DNA from: Voacanga thouarsii
Lineage: Eukaryota > Streptophyta > Magnoliopsida > Gentianales > Apocynaceae
Direction of reading: 5' to 3'
Assembly (NCBI GenBank): GCA_026120185.1
Contig: JANUWF010001497.1
Location: 2,096,501-2,160,500, forward strand
Length of the DNA stretch: 64,000 nucleotides
Below the pieces are notes generated by a model that made no database searches, was not told the origin of the DNA, and was given only the letters and a program-made list of their open reading frames with translations. This document shows, in pieces, positions 42,291-56,263 of this stretch; position 1 is the first letter of the stretch; each line of letters opens with the position of its first letter. Both the position numbers and the translations under genes were made by a program.

Positions 42291-42382
42291 TGAAGCTATG
42301 AAAGACAAATAGAAGTCGTGCATGCAAGAAAATTGAATAGGAAAAATAACTACACTGCACAGCAGAAGGCAAAAAACAATAC

Positions 42383-42545
42383 CTCTGCGTGTCTTTGGAT
42401 TGTTTGACCGAGAAAAAGATGATGGGATAACAGTGACGGCTTCATCACTTGTTAAAGCTTCCAGTTGAAAGCCAGCAATCCACCTACTCTTCCGGGGCTT
42501 TGGATTGTTTGAACACAGAAGCCTTTGCTTCTTAGAATATTCCAC
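42383..42545 (-). CDS. LTR-borne coding exon in the CopC 3' LTR (predicted)
   Basis: The minus-strand open frame includes P-R-K-S-R-W-I-A-G-F-Q, then LEALTSDEAVTVIPSS and NNPKTRR. It ends AGA-G followed by GTATTG, the same phase-1 donor as in CopA. The conserved start TTGATG is replaced here by TTCAAA, and the frame stays open upstream to a further ATG at 42545. Being in a 3' LTR it would not be used directly, but it would be copied into a new 5' LTR at transposition. Confidence 0.5.
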
Positions 42546-42714
42546 CGCCTAATTTAAATTGGTGAAACAATTTAGGCAAGGAAAGGCAATTCTTGACCCT
42601 TTGCTAGTGATTAGCAAAATCAGGAAGTCACAAGGAAAAATGGGGGAAAAAATGAGAGAAAAGCTTGGCAGAGAAAAGGCTCTGTTGTTTTTTACTCTTC
42701 ATGTCTGTTGTATT

Positions 42715-44246
42715 TGTTAGGATTCGTGCACTCCTAAACGCGAAAAACAACCACAAATCCCATTCGAGGACCCAAGTAAATGATTAAGAAGATCTAAAGT
42801 TTGTAGAATTACCTCTGTTTGGTGTAATTGAGATCCTTTCAATTCTGATTGTGCTGTTGTATGTGCAACCTGAACGATCACCAGACGTTGCAGTACGCGA
42901 ACGTCCTCTATCGGATATACACCGCGAACTAACTTGTTACTCGGGGAGTGCTAGCGCCTAGGGTTTGAGAGGTTTTTTTCTCTGGTGAATGGAGGCACGA
43001 ATATTCTCAATCGAATTAGGACACTTAAGAAGACGGTTAGGGTTTTCTTAAAACCCCACTCCGAATCTCTTAGAGTCCAACCCTAATAATATCTTATCGT
43101 ATTTTAATTTAAGTTTAAATTAAATTAAAACTGATATGATAAAATTCTGACATTATCTCAGTAATTTAACTAATTAATTTACCGACTTAGTTTCTTATAA
43201 TCTGGATATCATCCAGATACATCGAACGTAGACATATTTCCATATTCATTGTATCTGGTTGATTTTCTAAGTTTGATTAACTTAGACATGTTTCCAGATT
43301 CATTGAATCTGGTTACTATAAAAATAACCTAACAAATTCGCTTATTGTGTGACCCTATAGGTTCATTTAACATTGATAGTGTGCCCAAATCATATTTAAA
43401 TGGCCCATAAGTTATAAGCGGTTTCTAACAAAATATTATAACTATCCAGGTTAAATAAAGATCGGTGATCTTTTTGAACCAAACTATAATTTTATATTTA
43501 GTCCTTTTGTCACATGATATCCAGATTAAGCATAAGGCACGGAGCATGTCATTCTTATTAAGCTTAATCAATTATTTCTTGATTTCATAGTAGATTGTTC
43601 AAACAAATGATATCAATATCTTAGATTGATATATTTGAGCACGGCCATGCATTTTAACAGTCTAACTTATCAAGGGGCCTATGGATACTCTCCCATAATT
43701 GAGAGGGACAAATTCCTTCACTATCAATTATATTCCTCTCATTGATTTATTCTATATCCAACAGTAGTTTAATTTATTATCTGGTTAAAGACAGCTTTAG
43801 ACAACGTCAAAATATAGAATTTATCAAGTAGGAAACTATGATGAATTTAAGTCAAAGGACTTTTAATATTATTATGGCTAGAAAGTACTTATGACATGAT
43901 CCATGAAGTACTCTCACAGTGAGTCATGTCTAATACAATGTTCTCTAACATTTATTTATGTTTTGACTCGATATCACAAATATCCATGACCAGTAAAACA
44001 TAGTCAACAAGTCACAAATATACTAATCTTAATTTATTATTGTTCCAATAATAATAATAATAATAATCAATCAGAAACATTTTTAGAATAGTCATTGTAT
44101 TCATTGTTAGGTTTTACTATCAAGTCACGTACTTGATGACCACAAAATAAAATACACTATTCATGAAAAGAAAAACCTCATATTATTATATAAAACACAA
44201 TGACAATAGTATAAGTACAAATTGACTCTAGGGTATATCCCTAACA
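42715..44246 (-). repeat. 3' LTR of CopB (1532 bp)
   Basis: Plus-strand ends TGTTAGGATTCGTG and CCCTAACA. It is followed by GTCTCCCACTTGC, the reverse complement of a polypurine tract. Complete and uninterrupted. Confidence 0.92.
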
Positions 44247-44293
44247 GTCTCCCACTTGCACTAAGACTAATTTGGCATAAGCCGTAATCCTAT

Positions 44294-47200
44294 TCATCTA
44301 GTATGACTATCATGTTTAGACAATGGGAGAGGCGTTGTCAGTGGATCTGTAACATTTTCATCAGTTGATACCTTGCATACTTTGACATCTCCTCTATCAA
44401 CAATTTCTCGAATAAGATGAAAACGTCTAAGTATATGTTTGGATCGATGATGTGATCTTAGTTCCTTAGCTTGTGCAATGGCTCCATTGTTATCATAATA
44501 GAGATCCACTGGGTTCACAATACTAGGAACTACATCTAGTTTTGTAATGAACTTTTTAATCCAAACTGCTTTTTTAGCTGTAGCTGAGGCAGCTACATAC
44601 TCAGCTTCTGTAGTAGAATCAGTCACGGTGTCTTGCTTTGAACTTTTCCAGCTTATAGCACCTCCATTCAAATAAAATAGAAAACCTAATTGCGATCTAT
44701 AAACATCTATGTCGGACTGAAAACTAGCATCAGTGTAACCATTTACAACTAGCTCGCCTTTTTGTCCTCCATAAACTAAGAACATATCTTTAGTTCTTCT
44801 TAAGTACTTTAGTATGTTCTTGACAGCAGTCCAGTGTGCCTCTCTAGGATTTGACTGGAACCTACTTGTCATGCTCAATGCATATGACACATCGGGTCGA
44901 GTACATAACATGGCATACATGATAGACCCTATAGCGGGAGCGTATGGTATCTTGTTCATACTTCTTCATCCTTTGTAGAAGGACTTTGTGTTTTGCTGAG
45001 CTTAATGCTATGTGACATTGGCAAGAATCCTCTTTTAGAGTCTTGCATACTGAACCTTTTCAGTACCTTGTCAACGTATGCACTTTGACTTATTCAAATT
45101 AGCTTTCTAGATCTATCTCTATAGATCCTTACACCTAGAATATAGGTAGCTTCACCTAAGTCTTTCATTGAGAAATAATTTCCTATCCATGTCTTTACAC
45201 TTTGTAGAGTTGGGATGTCGTTTCCAATGAGTAATATGTCATCAACATAAAGTACCAAAAAGACTATTGCATTCCCACTTGTTTTCTTATAGACACAAGG
45301 CTCATCTTCATTTTTGATAAAGTTAAATTCCTTAATTGCTTCATCAAAATAAAGATTCCAGCTTCGAGATGCTTGCTTCAATCCATAAATAGATCTTTGA
45401 AACTTGCACACTTTATTAGAATTCAAAGGATCATCAAAACCCTCAGGTTGTGTCATGTACACATTCTCGAGTAAGTTTCCATTGAGAAACACAGTTTTGA
45501 CATCCATTTGCCAAATCTTATAATCATAATATGCTGCTACGATAAGAAGAATTCTAATAGATTTAAGCATTACAACTGGTGAAAAGGTTTTATCATAGTC
45601 TATATCATGAGTTTGTCTATAACCTTTTGCAACCAGTCGTGATTTGTAAGTATGCACATTTCCCTCCATGTCTGTTTTCTTTTTGAAAACCTATTTACAC
45701 CCAATGGTTTTTGAACCTTTAGGCGGATTAACCAAAGTCCAAACTTGGTTGTCATACATGGATTGCATCTCAGACTTCATAGCCTCTTACCATTTTCCAG
45801 AGTCAGAACTCTTAATGGCTTCTTGATAGGAAGTGGGCTCATCATGAACCATTAGCTCCACATTATGATCGTCAGTGATGAGAAATCCATATCTCTCAGG
45901 TTGTTGACGAACCCTATCAGATTTTCGAGGTCCTTCTTCTATAGATCTAGGCTCATCTTGGACTTGTCAGCCATCTAATCGAGGTTCATTATTTAGTTCA
46001 GGCACTAATTGTGGCTCTTGAATCTCATCTTGATAAGGTTCAGGCACTAATTGTAGCTTTTGAATCTCATCAAGGTGTCTTTTACTCCCACTGATTCTTT
46101 TGGAAATAAATTCCTTTTCAAGAAAGAATCCATTTCGAGCAACAATTACTCTATTTTCTTTTGGGAGATAAAATTGATATCCTTTAGTTTCTTTGGGATA
46201 CCCCACAAATATGCTTTTATCCAATTTAGGTGCAATTTTATCAGATAATAATCACTTTACATAAACTTCACAACCCCAAATCTTGAGAAATGACAAACTA
46301 GGTTGTCTCCCAATCCATATCTCATATGGCGTTTTCTAAACCGATTTAGATGGAACTCGATTTAGTATGAATGCAGCAGTCTCTAGGGCATAACCCCAAA
46401 AGGAGATTGGAAGATTAGTTTGACTCATCATTGATCGAACCATATCTAATAAAGTCCGATTTCTCCGTTCAGAGATACCATTCCATTGAGGTGTTCCAGG
46501 TGGAGTTAATTGGGAGATAATTCCATAATTTTTATGATTCTCGTCAAACTCGTGACTTAAGTATTCACCACCTCGATCTGATCGAAGTGTTTTGATATTT
46601 TTGCCAAGTTGATTTTGTACTTCATTTTGAAATTCTTTGAATTTTTGGAATGATTCAGATTTGTGTTTCATCGGATACAGGTAGCCATATCTGCTAAAAT
46701 CATCTGTAAATGTAATGAAGTACTGAAATCGTCTTCTAGCATGTGTATACATTGGTCCACATACATCAGTATGTATTAGACCCAATAAATCAGTTGCCCT
46801 TTCATTTTGTCTCTTAAAAGGTGCTTTAATCATTTTACCTAATAAACAAGAATCACGTGTTTCATAAGATTCTAAATCAAACGATTTTAGAAGCCCATCA
46901 TTATGAAGCTTTGTTATGCGTTTCTCATTTATATGGCCCAAACGATAATGCCAGAAGTAAGTCTGATTTAAATCATTGGATTTTAATCTCTTAGTATTAA
47001 TATTATAGATAGACTTGTTTGAAAATCCACGAAGATTGAGAATATAAAGCCCATTTAATAATGAAGCTTCTCCATAAAAAATGCCATTTTTATTAATGGA
47101 GCAAATGTTATTCCTAATAAAAAATTCAAAACCTTCTAAATCCAAATAAGAAACTGAAATAATATTCCTACTCATAGCAGGAATATAAAAACAATTATTC

Positions 47201-48261
47201 AGTTCTAAAATAAGCCCACTAGGCAAAATTAATTCAAAAGTTCCTACAACTACTGCAGCAACTTTTGCTCCATTTGCAACTCGTAGGTCCACCTCGCCTT
47301 TTGCCAAGGCTCTACTCCTTTTTAGACCCTGCACATTTACACAAATGTGAGATCCACAACTGGTATCCAATAACCATGAATCAGAAGTAGATAAATTAAT
47401 TTCTATAACATAAATACCTAAAGCAGCAGTCTCATTGTCCTTCTTTTTCTTTACTTCCAAACAGAGCTTGTAATTTCTTAACCAATGTCCTTGTTCTCCA
47501 CAATGGTGGCAAGGTCCCTCCTTTGGTGTCTTGGCCTTGGGTTTGGGCTTAAACTTGGACTTTGCCTTATCCTTACCCTTACTAGCCATGACTTTGCCCT
47601 TTTGGTTATTCTTTTTCCCTTTCCCCTTTTGAACCATTAGAACACTAGGTGTATTCTTCTTAATGTTCAGTTCAGCTTGTTTTAGCATCCCATGCAATTT
47701 AGTAATGGATTTCTCCATATTATGCATGTTAAAATTCATGACAAACTAGTCATACTCAGGAGGTAATGAGCCCAAGATCAAATCTGTGGCCATGTCATGA
47801 TTAGCAGGAGCACCAAGCTAATCAAGATGATCAAGATAGCCCTTCATTTTAAGGACATGAGCACTTACCGAGGTGCCAGAAACCATCTTACATGCATTTA
47901 ACGCTTTGCGAGTTTTAAATCTCTCTTGTCGTGCTTGCTCTTGGAGCATTTCCTTGAAATGCACAATCATGTCATATGCCTTTGCTTCTTCAAATTGTTT
48001 TTGAAGTTCAGAGTTCATAGTTGCTAGCATAAGGCAAGTAACATCGTTGGAGTCATCTTTATACTTACTATAAGCATCTTTTTCAGCTTTTGAGGCATTA
48101 TTTACTGGAGCAGGAGGAATAGGATTTTCAAGAATATAGAGCTTTTTTTCTTGCTTAAGAACGATTTTTAAGTTTCATGCCCAATCAATAAAGTTAGTCC
48201 CACAAAGCTTATCTTTCTCGAGCACAGATCGTAATGAGTTATTCCAACTGTTTGTTGCCAT
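44294..48261 (-). pseudogene. gag-pol: CopB gag-pol polyprotein, broken
   Basis: The ATG at 48261 opens gag (ATNSWNNSLRSVLEKDKL). In one frame down to 45094: gag (48261-47640), zinc knuckle CHHCGEQGHWLRNYKLC (last part altered, near 47510), protease LLDTSCGSHIC (DTSC in place of DTGA/C; 47370), HYRLGHINEKRI and CLLGKM pre-integrase, integrase core HTDVCGPM / FTDDFSRYGYLY / NGISERRNR (46830-46460), RT MDVKTVFLNG and YVDDILLIGND (45500-45230). A frameshift lies near 45000-45090, after which RNase H continues (44959-44294; YTDASFQSD, STTEAEYVAAS). In-frame stops at ~48165, ~47745, ~46320 and ~45710 are mostly single transitions. Dead, but nearly full length. Confidence 0.92.
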
Positions 48262-49590
48262 TATCTACATACAAAATATGCAAAGTAATTAATTTTGAGG
48301 CTTTAATGAAAACTCCCACTAAAAGCATTTAAACTTTTTGAAACTTCAACATTTTGATGTTTCGTAGTGGGTAATTTTTTTTTTTATAAATATTTTATTT
48401 TAATCATAAGTAAGCTTTGGCTTTAATCTTTAATTAAATAAAACTCAAATTTTAAATGAGATAGACATCAAATGTCCCGGTAAAAAATATCTCATATAAT
48501 GCCCTAGGCCCAAAACCATTTTAATAGCCCAGTTAAGTCAAACCATATCAACCATATAGAAAACTACTTTCCATCTTGTCTCACTTAGATAATCAAAAGC
48601 ATCATACTTTGTCAGAAATGACCATATGATGATCCAAGTAATAACAAGTGCTTGATTTTGGAAGGCATTTAACACTTAATTTTTTTTAAAAAATAAAAAT
48701 TTGATTGTAGTAAGCATGAAATAAATATATCAAATATGCATGCAAGACATAAATAAAAGTGACATAGCATGGCCCATAACCTATGCTGATCATCACGAGC
48801 AAAGTGAAGATCAACGTGGTCAATCTAAGTATATGAACTCCTTAAGCATTCTCTAATGCCTTAAGCATACTCCTCCTTGGTTGTAATTGTAGGCCACCAT
48901 CTTCTTTTACATTGGATAGTAAAATTAAAATAATTCATATTCTAGGAAAGCAATACAATTTTAAAACAATGGAAAACGACACGCAGGCTGTATTTAAAAA
49001 TTACAACTTAAAATAACCATAATGTAACCTGCCAATCACATTGGGATAAAATGGGCCATGCTATACACTATTCAAAATAATCCACAACTACAATCAAAAC
49101 ACTAACGAATAACACACAACGAACAGTTAGTCGGGGTTCCAAGGGACAGATAACGTTCTCTTATTGAATGAGATTTCGTCTTCCAATTTTCGAATATTAA
49201 TCAGATTAATGTTCGGTCCCCTTAGTAACCATCGCCGTGAAATTTCATATTACAGACAATCTGCGTTCCCTTTTAATCAAATTCATACAGATAACATATT
49301 ATCATGGCCGATTAATACAAACAATTCGCAAATATAGAACGATGGATAGCATGCTTATGATACCATATCATATTAAAACAGACCAGTTTACAGACAATTT
49401 GCAAATAATCTGGTCAGGCAACTAAGACGTACATATTAAACCTAATTCAGGCAGTCTGCATGCTAAGTATTCTAAAATCATAATCATGCGAACATGTTGA
49501 TATACACCATTTAAATTTACATACATATATCGTACATATCCACAATAATATGATTAATACAGATAAATCAACCTAATCGTTTAGCAAGTT
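48262..49590 (-). other. CopB leader
   Basis: AT-rich untranslated leader between the primer site and gag. It contains 'GTCCCGGTAA' and 'CGGGGTTCCAAGGGACAGATAACG' (49133) on the plus strand. The plus-strand ORF at 49237-49425 is antisense and not called. No conserved coding potential recognised. Confidence 0.6.
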
Positions 49591-49602
49591 GCTCTGATAC
49601 CA
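49591..49602 (-). other. primer-binding site of CopB
   Basis: Plus-strand GCTCTGATACCA, complementary in sense to initiator Met-tRNA, one base before the LTR start TGTTAG at 49604. Confidence 0.92.
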
Positions 49603-49618
49603 CTGTTAGGATTCGTGG

Positions 49619-52600
49619 TGTAACACCCCGGAAAACCTAGGCCCGCCAGGGCCGAGGATGTCGCCCCGTCCAAAGGACAAGGGGTCTTTATAACTAGGTC
49701 ACAAATAAAAATTGCTGGAAAAAATAATACTCAAGCTAAAAGAATTTATTACAACCCAAAAATACTTCAAAAGTACATCCATGAAATTCCAAAACAAAAA
49801 CCATAATTAAAATCATCCACACTCGTCTCCCAAAGCAGTACATAAAATCAAAAAACACATTCTCTTCCAAAGTAGCTACTCACCCATAACAGGATCAACC
49901 TGAAATCATGATAAAAGGTGGTGAGACAGAAATCTCAGTAAGTCCGTGTGTGCTTTAGGTGTTTAGCAGAAACAGTTCGTAGATGCAAAGTGTGAAATCT
50001 TTATAAGAGAAACATTGGCAAGCAATAAACATTAGTCAAAAGCAAGAGTGGCGTTTTGGCTCTTCTAGACATACATAAGTAATGAAATCAACCACTCGAA
50101 AGAAAGGGATATGGGTTACCACACTTTGGGCCCCATAACCGGTCAGAATGCCTAACACGTTGTGCAGACTGACAAAAGTAGGTGATCGGCCTACTGGGCA
50201 AGATACTCCTCCTTCTCTATACCCAAACAACCACTGGGTGTCCATTCCGGCAAAAACACAGTCACTTGACTGAAACAAAATAAACTGCTAGCTCGGACCG
50301 CACGACTCACTGGAACTGGCATTTTATCCGGGAAGGACTCACCCCTCAGAGGTGGCCACCTACTGAGAGACTCACCCTAACCCTTCAAAGACTAGTCCTA
50401 GTAGTCCACCCTTATTGAGTACTCAACGACATTTCCCACTTGGAATAAAATGAACATAGCATTGCTCTGCATGAAAATAGCAATTTGAGGGTTTCCAAGG
50501 TTTTGAGCGAAATCAGTTTTAGAAAGAGTTTCGAGTTTAGAAAATCTGCTCATTAACTTTTGAATAATTCCAGCGTTGGAAATAAAGATGAATTCAACCC
50601 TCAATTGCCTTCAAATAAACGAGTGTCCATACACTCCATATTTAGCTTGCCATAAGAAAACATTTCACATCGATAGGTTTTATGCAGGAGCTTACCTGCT
50701 TCTTGCTCACAACAACAAGGTCTCAAATAGCTGACCTAACCCCACATAGGCAAATACAAATCTTAATCAGATTCAAGCCACAATCCACTTCCTCAATTTT
50801 AAATCAACTCAATTCACTACTACCATGATCCTAGTGTCCCAATCTTTAAGGCAAAACAATAATTGAATAGGTTTATAAGCTCAGTTTAATTTGTTATTTA
50901 AAATAATTAATGGATTAGGAAATAAATTCTAATAAGTTGAAAGTTTAAATCTTGTTAAGGAAAATTTAGACTTTATTTGATCAAGAGCCATAGGTGGTAC
51001 TAGGTAAAATAGTGATTTAATGATAGCTTAGTTGTTAGAAAATAATTGATAGCTAAAACTAGTTAAGATTAAATTTAATAAGTCTTTCTTGGAAAATAAT
51101 AAGTAAATCCTTAAGGGTTTTGATATAGTAAATATTTTATTCAGTATAAATCTTTTCTATAAAGGCTTTAATTAATTTCTTTATTTTAAATATTATTTAT
51201 TTATTTTATTTTCTAGAAAAGTTATTATTTACTTGACTAAAATATCCTTTACATATATTAAAATTCCAAATCTACCCTTCCTAGGGTTTTCAAAATTCTC
51301 TAGCAAAAATTATTAGTAAATATTTTATTCATGAAATAAAATTTGCTTAGGGACAACTAGATCATGATCAAAATTCCATGGTCAACCATAATCAATAACA
51401 TACTCAATCCGTCAATTCATCAAATCATCCAAGTCTTGCACATAGGCATAGATCTAAATTTATTATTACATGATTTAACCTCTACTAGCATAAACATGAT
51501 CATGGCTTCAAAATCTAATCATGCACATAAATCCTATTCACCCATGGTGACATAATCTCTAGCATGCTTCATCACAAATACTACCTATGACATGCATTAA
51601 ATCCACCAATATAATCCTTCCATGCATAAATCCCATCTCCTTCACAATCATACATATACTCATGCTTCAATCAACAACATCACATACACAAACCCATCGC
51701 CATTCATCAACCTAGAGGCATGATTCTAAATTTTAAAAAGAGGATTGAAGGTACTTACTTGATTGGTGAACGACTTGAAGGAGTTTAGAGAAGATCGCAA
51801 CTCCTAGATGGCTAATCTTGTTCAAGAAAGGTGGCGAAAGCATGGCCATGGAGGAAGAGACCATTCGGCCAAGAGAGAGAATTTCGGTCCATAAGAGAGA
51901 GAGAGAGAGAAAGAAGAAGAGATCATTAGCATGCTTATTCATATAGGTTTTCATTAGAGATTACGTTTGAAGAGGATGAAGTTGTTAGAATAAGTTTACC
52001 TTGAAGATGTTCTTGTTCTTCACAGAAATTTCTGCTTTTTGATCCAAAGTAGCAAGATGATTTGTGGAGTTTGATGTTAATAAGGGTGTTGATGAATGCA
52101 CAGCAAGGAGTAGATCAAATCTGGAGATTTTTGTGAGGGTTTGGAGTGGTTTGGAGGGGTATTAGGTGTGGAGGAGGAGTAGGTGTTCTTGGTGTAGTGT
52201 GTGTGTGTGTTCTTGTTGCTTGAAGAAAATCGAGAGAGAGAGAAGAGAAGCTGCCGATTTTTCTGAGGAGTTGTGGTTGCCGAAATTCTGTAGGGTTTAG
52301 GGAGTAACTTCTCTGATTTGGAAGGGAAAGGAAAGACTAGTTATTACAATCCTTGAAGAATATTTTTAGGAAGAGAATTTGGAAACTAGATATTCCAAGA
52401 ATATCTTGATTTTTCTGGACAGCTTTGAAGTCTCCTATGGCCGATTGGATTGTGCAGTTTTCTGGGGAATTAAAGCTGGTTAAAGGAGGCTTGTGATGGC
52501 CAAAACTAGGGTGCACAATGGTGAAGAATATGTCTGATCAATTGAGCAAAATTTTATGAAAAGTTGTTAAACAAGATGGCTGAAATTTTGGAAAGTAATC

Positions 52601-53861
52601 AAGCTAAATTGTAGGGATTCGGTTGAGAGATTTTCGGTCAGCCATGGAGGGAATTTCGTGCAAAAGCTTCAGGGAACAATGGAGCTTTGTTAATGGAGGT
52701 TTAAGGGAGGTTTTGACAGAAGTAGGTTGGGGTTTTCGGTTGAAACAAAATAGGAAACAAGCTGGACAAAAATTCTGCTCAGGAATTTCGCTGAACAGAA
52801 ATTTTCTGGCAGAATTTTCGTCTGCCATTTCCAGCAGATTTGCAGCGAGTTTTGAAGGGGATTTCAGGGGTATTCAAGGCTGGTTTCAAGCATTCTTTAT
52901 GGAGGAAAAACATGGCTAAGGTGCTGCACAAAATCTGGGAGAAAACAGCTTGGTTTGGAGCTCACAAAGCTGATTTTCGTACAGGAATTTTTCCTGTTTT
53001 GCTCCAGCTTGTGCAGTCCGAATTTGGGCAAAAAATTTCAGGTTTCAACTGATCCTAAAGACCATTTTTCTGGTAGAATTTGGGAGGGAATGTGAGCTAG
53101 AATTTTCGACCTTTTGAAGGTACAACAAGTTGAAAAATTTCAGCTCATTTCATGAAGATAGATGAACTAAGTTAGAGGAAAAATTTCAGCAAGCTTTCAA
53201 GAGGGATTTTCCTCTTGAATTTTTCCCACAAATCATTTACATTTTCCAAACCATGAGAAGCCTTTTACTAGGACATTTTGATCCTAAAAGACCTTAGTCC
53301 TCTACTGAATTTTCTGGAAAGGAAAAGGATAGAACACCTTGATCAAACTAAGGAGTTGGAAATTAAGAAAATCTAAAGATCAAGGGAGAATGAATTCCCT
53401 TTAGGCATTTCACGAAGAACAAAAGAGTGAAGTGAGAATTCTCCTAACATGTCTATCCTAGGACATCATCACCACATTGATCTAGGCCCTCATGGTCGAA
53501 ACCATCCTTTTCCAAGCAAAATAAAATTTACTCAAGCTAAAGCTTCTATGATGGACTTTGAACCTTAGACCTTAAGAATTAATTCCAAGGTTCTAACCAC
53601 TAAACCACAACAACTCTTGTTGCTATTTCTACTAGAAAAATTATTTCCTATTCAATCCACAAGCTATCTCCTTATTTTCACCTCGGGCAAAAATTACCAT
53701 TTTGCCCCTCTCACACATCACTCACCAACAAGACTTCAAGATAATATAAATCAAATTCAAAGCACCTAGAAATCATATGAAAACATATTTAATCATGAAA
53801 TAAAGCATAATATACATCCCAACCCCCTTACTCTAAGGTTGGTCTTGACTGGGGTTTCACA
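49619..53861 (+). mobile_element. BigLTR-3: 4.24-kb solo LTR with perfect TSD
   Basis: Starts TGTAACACCCCGG, ends GGGTTTCACA, flanked by CGTGG at 49614-49618 and 53862-53866. Same family as BigLTR-1 and BigLTR-2. It holds the uninterrupted counterpart of the CopA insertion site near 51622, a short (GA)n at 51894-51911 and the tRNA-like module at 53549-53620. ORFs at 50036-50278 and 52604-53052 are not conserved in the other copies and are not called. Confidence 0.93.
53549..53620 (-). other. tRNA-like module in BigLTR-3
   Basis: Reverse-strand GTGGTTTAGTGGTTAGAA … GGTTCAAAGTCC: A-box-like and slightly degraded B-box-like sequences at the same place as in the other copies. Confidence 0.45.
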
Positions 53862-56145
53862 CGTGGACTCCTAAACGAGAAAAACATCCACGAATCCCTT
53901 CCGAGGACCCAAGTAAATGATTAAGAAGATCTAAAGTTTGCAGAATTACCTCTGTTTGGTGTAATTGAGATCCTTTCAATTTTGATTGCGCTGTTGTACG
54001 TGCAACCCGAATGATCACCAGACGTTGCAGTGCGCGAACGTCCTCTATCAGATACACATCGTGAACTAACTCATTACCCGGAAGTGCTAGCGCCTAGGAT
54101 TTGAGAGGTTTTTTTCTCTTGTGAATGGAGGCACGAATATTCTCAACCGAATTGGGACACTTAAGAAGACGGATAGGGTTTTCTTAAAACCTCACTCCGA
54201 ACCTCTTAGAGTCCAACCCTAATAATATCTTATCGTATTTTAATTTAAATTAAAAATGATATGATAAGATTCTGCCATTATCTCGGTAATTTAACTAATT
54301 AATTTATCGACTCAGATTCTTATAATCTGGACATCATCCAGATACATTGAACGTAGACATATTTCCAGATTCATTGTATCTAGTTGATTTTCTAAGTTTG
54401 ATTAATTTAGACATATTTTCAGATTCATTGAATCTGGTTACTATAAAAATAACCTAACAAATTCACTTATTGTGTGACCCTATAGGTTCATTTAATATTG
54501 GCAGTGTGCCCAAATCATATTTAAATGGCTCACAAGTTATAAGCGGTTTCTAGCAAAACATTATAACTATCTAGGTTAAATGAAGATCGGTGATCTCTTT
54601 GAACTAAACTATAATTTTATATTTAGTCCTTTTGTCACACGATATCCAGATTAAGCATAAGGCACGGAGCATGTCATTCTTATTAAGCTTAATCAATTAT
54701 TTCTTGATTTTATAGTAGACTGTTCAAACAAATGATATCAATATCTTAAATTAATATATTTAAGCATGGCCATGTATTTTAACAGTCTAACTTATCAAGG
54801 GGCCCATGGATATCTCTCCCATAATTGAGAGGGACAAATTCCTTCACTATCAATCATATTCCTCTCATTGATTTATTCTATATCCAACAGTAGTTTTATT
54901 TATTATCTGGTTAAAGACAACTTTAGACAACGTCAAAATATAGAATTTATCAAGTAGGAAACTATGATGAATTTAGGTCGAAGGACTTTTAATATTATTA
55001 TGGCTAGAATGTACTTATGACATCTTCCATGAAGTACTCTCACAATGGGTAATGTCTAATACAATGTTCTCTAACATTTATTTATATTTTGACTCGATAT
55101 CATAAATATCCATGACCAATAAAACATAGTCAACAAGTTACAAACATACTAATCTTAATTTATTATTGTTCCAATAATAATAATCGATTAGAGACATTTT
55201 TAGAATAGTCATTGTATTCATTGTTGGGTTTTACTATCAAGTCATGTACTTGATGACCACAAAATAAAATGCATTATTCATGGAAAGAAAAACCTCATAT
55301 TATTATATAAAACACAACGACAAGAGTATAAGTACAAATTGACTCTAGGGCATATCCCTAATAGTATCTCCCAAAACCAATATACAACTATTCATATATC
55401 CTGATAACCAACCCTCGGTGTTTTAATATTTCAAAACATCTAAAGGCTATCAACAGAAGAGATTTGGCTTAGCCTAAACTCTTCTGTTTTGTGAATTAAA
55501 AAAAACCCTTTAGTCCAAGTTATTGGGCTTAAAATAATTTATTATTTTTCTTGGATGCAATGAGCCTAAAATAATAATAATTATTTATTTATTTATTGAG
55601 CCTATTAAAATAATCTAATAAATAATTAATGAGGCCAAATGAACCAAAATAATTATTTAAGCCTTTTATTAACTAGTTTAGGCCCAGGTTATTTTTTTAA
55701 TTATTCAATTTGACCTTAGGCCTTGAATAATCAATTAACCAATTAAACTAGGTAATAAATTCAATTTCTCTCATTCTTTTATTTTATTCCAGTTCAAAAA
55801 TAAATTAGACTTCTTGAATAAAATAAAATCCTTTTTATTGAGACCATTTTCTTGACTTAAAAATAATTAGGACTTACGGGCTATTCTGAGAAGCAAAAAA
55901 ACACATCGCCTTAGCTACTAAAATGACCAAAATATCCCTACTATATAAATAGTAGTACTTTGTATTTTAAATATTTTATAATATCTCCATAAGAAAATAT
56001 TGACCTCAAGGACAATGTTGCGTTAGCTATGTCTTCGACCTACATGTGAAATGACTAAAATACCCTTCTACACACTGCCGTGCATTTAGAGAGGAAAGAG
56101 TATACTAACACCCCTCTAAAAGACATCTACCATTCTTAGGCTTCT

Positions 56146-56217
56146 TTTTCTTTCTTTCTCTCTATCCTTCTCTTTTCTTTCTCCTTTTGTCTCTTTCTCT
56201 CTCTTTCTCACTCTCTT

Positions 56218-56263
<46 letters not shown>

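Larger units (their letters stand above)
42715..55363 (-). mobile_element. CopB: second Ty1/copia family, 5' LTR split by BigLTR-3
   Basis: 3' LTR 42715-44246, PPT 44247-44262, gag-pol 48261-44294, PBS 49591-49602, 5' LTR 49604-49618 plus 53867-55363. LTR ends TGTTAG…CTAACA. TSD GTATT (42710-42714) / GTATC (55364-55368). A hand alignment of the first ~250 LTR bases gives about 8% difference, older than CopA. The family differs from CopA (gag and LTR unlike). It is inserted in the CopC 3' LTR. Confidence 0.92.
49604..55363 (-). repeat. 5' LTR of CopB split by BigLTR-3
   Basis: The first 15 bases (49604-49618, TGTTAGGATTCGTGG) are separated from the rest (53867-55363, from ACTCCTAAACG) by BigLTR-3. 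It ends CTAATA, one transition from CTAACA in the other LTR. Confidence 0.9.

Noticed and set aside
52604..53052. ORFs of 70-98 codons in BigLTR-3 rich in Phe, Lys and Ser
   Set aside because: The corresponding parts of BigLTR-1 and BigLTR-2 have stops and indels in all frames; short open frames are expected here.
53857..54057. An LTR exon in CopB like that of the CopA family
   Set aside because: A GAG|GTAATT donor-like site follows an open frame, but there is no R-R/K-S-R motif, no matching acceptor before the CopB gag ATG, and the two CopB LTRs do not clearly keep the frame.
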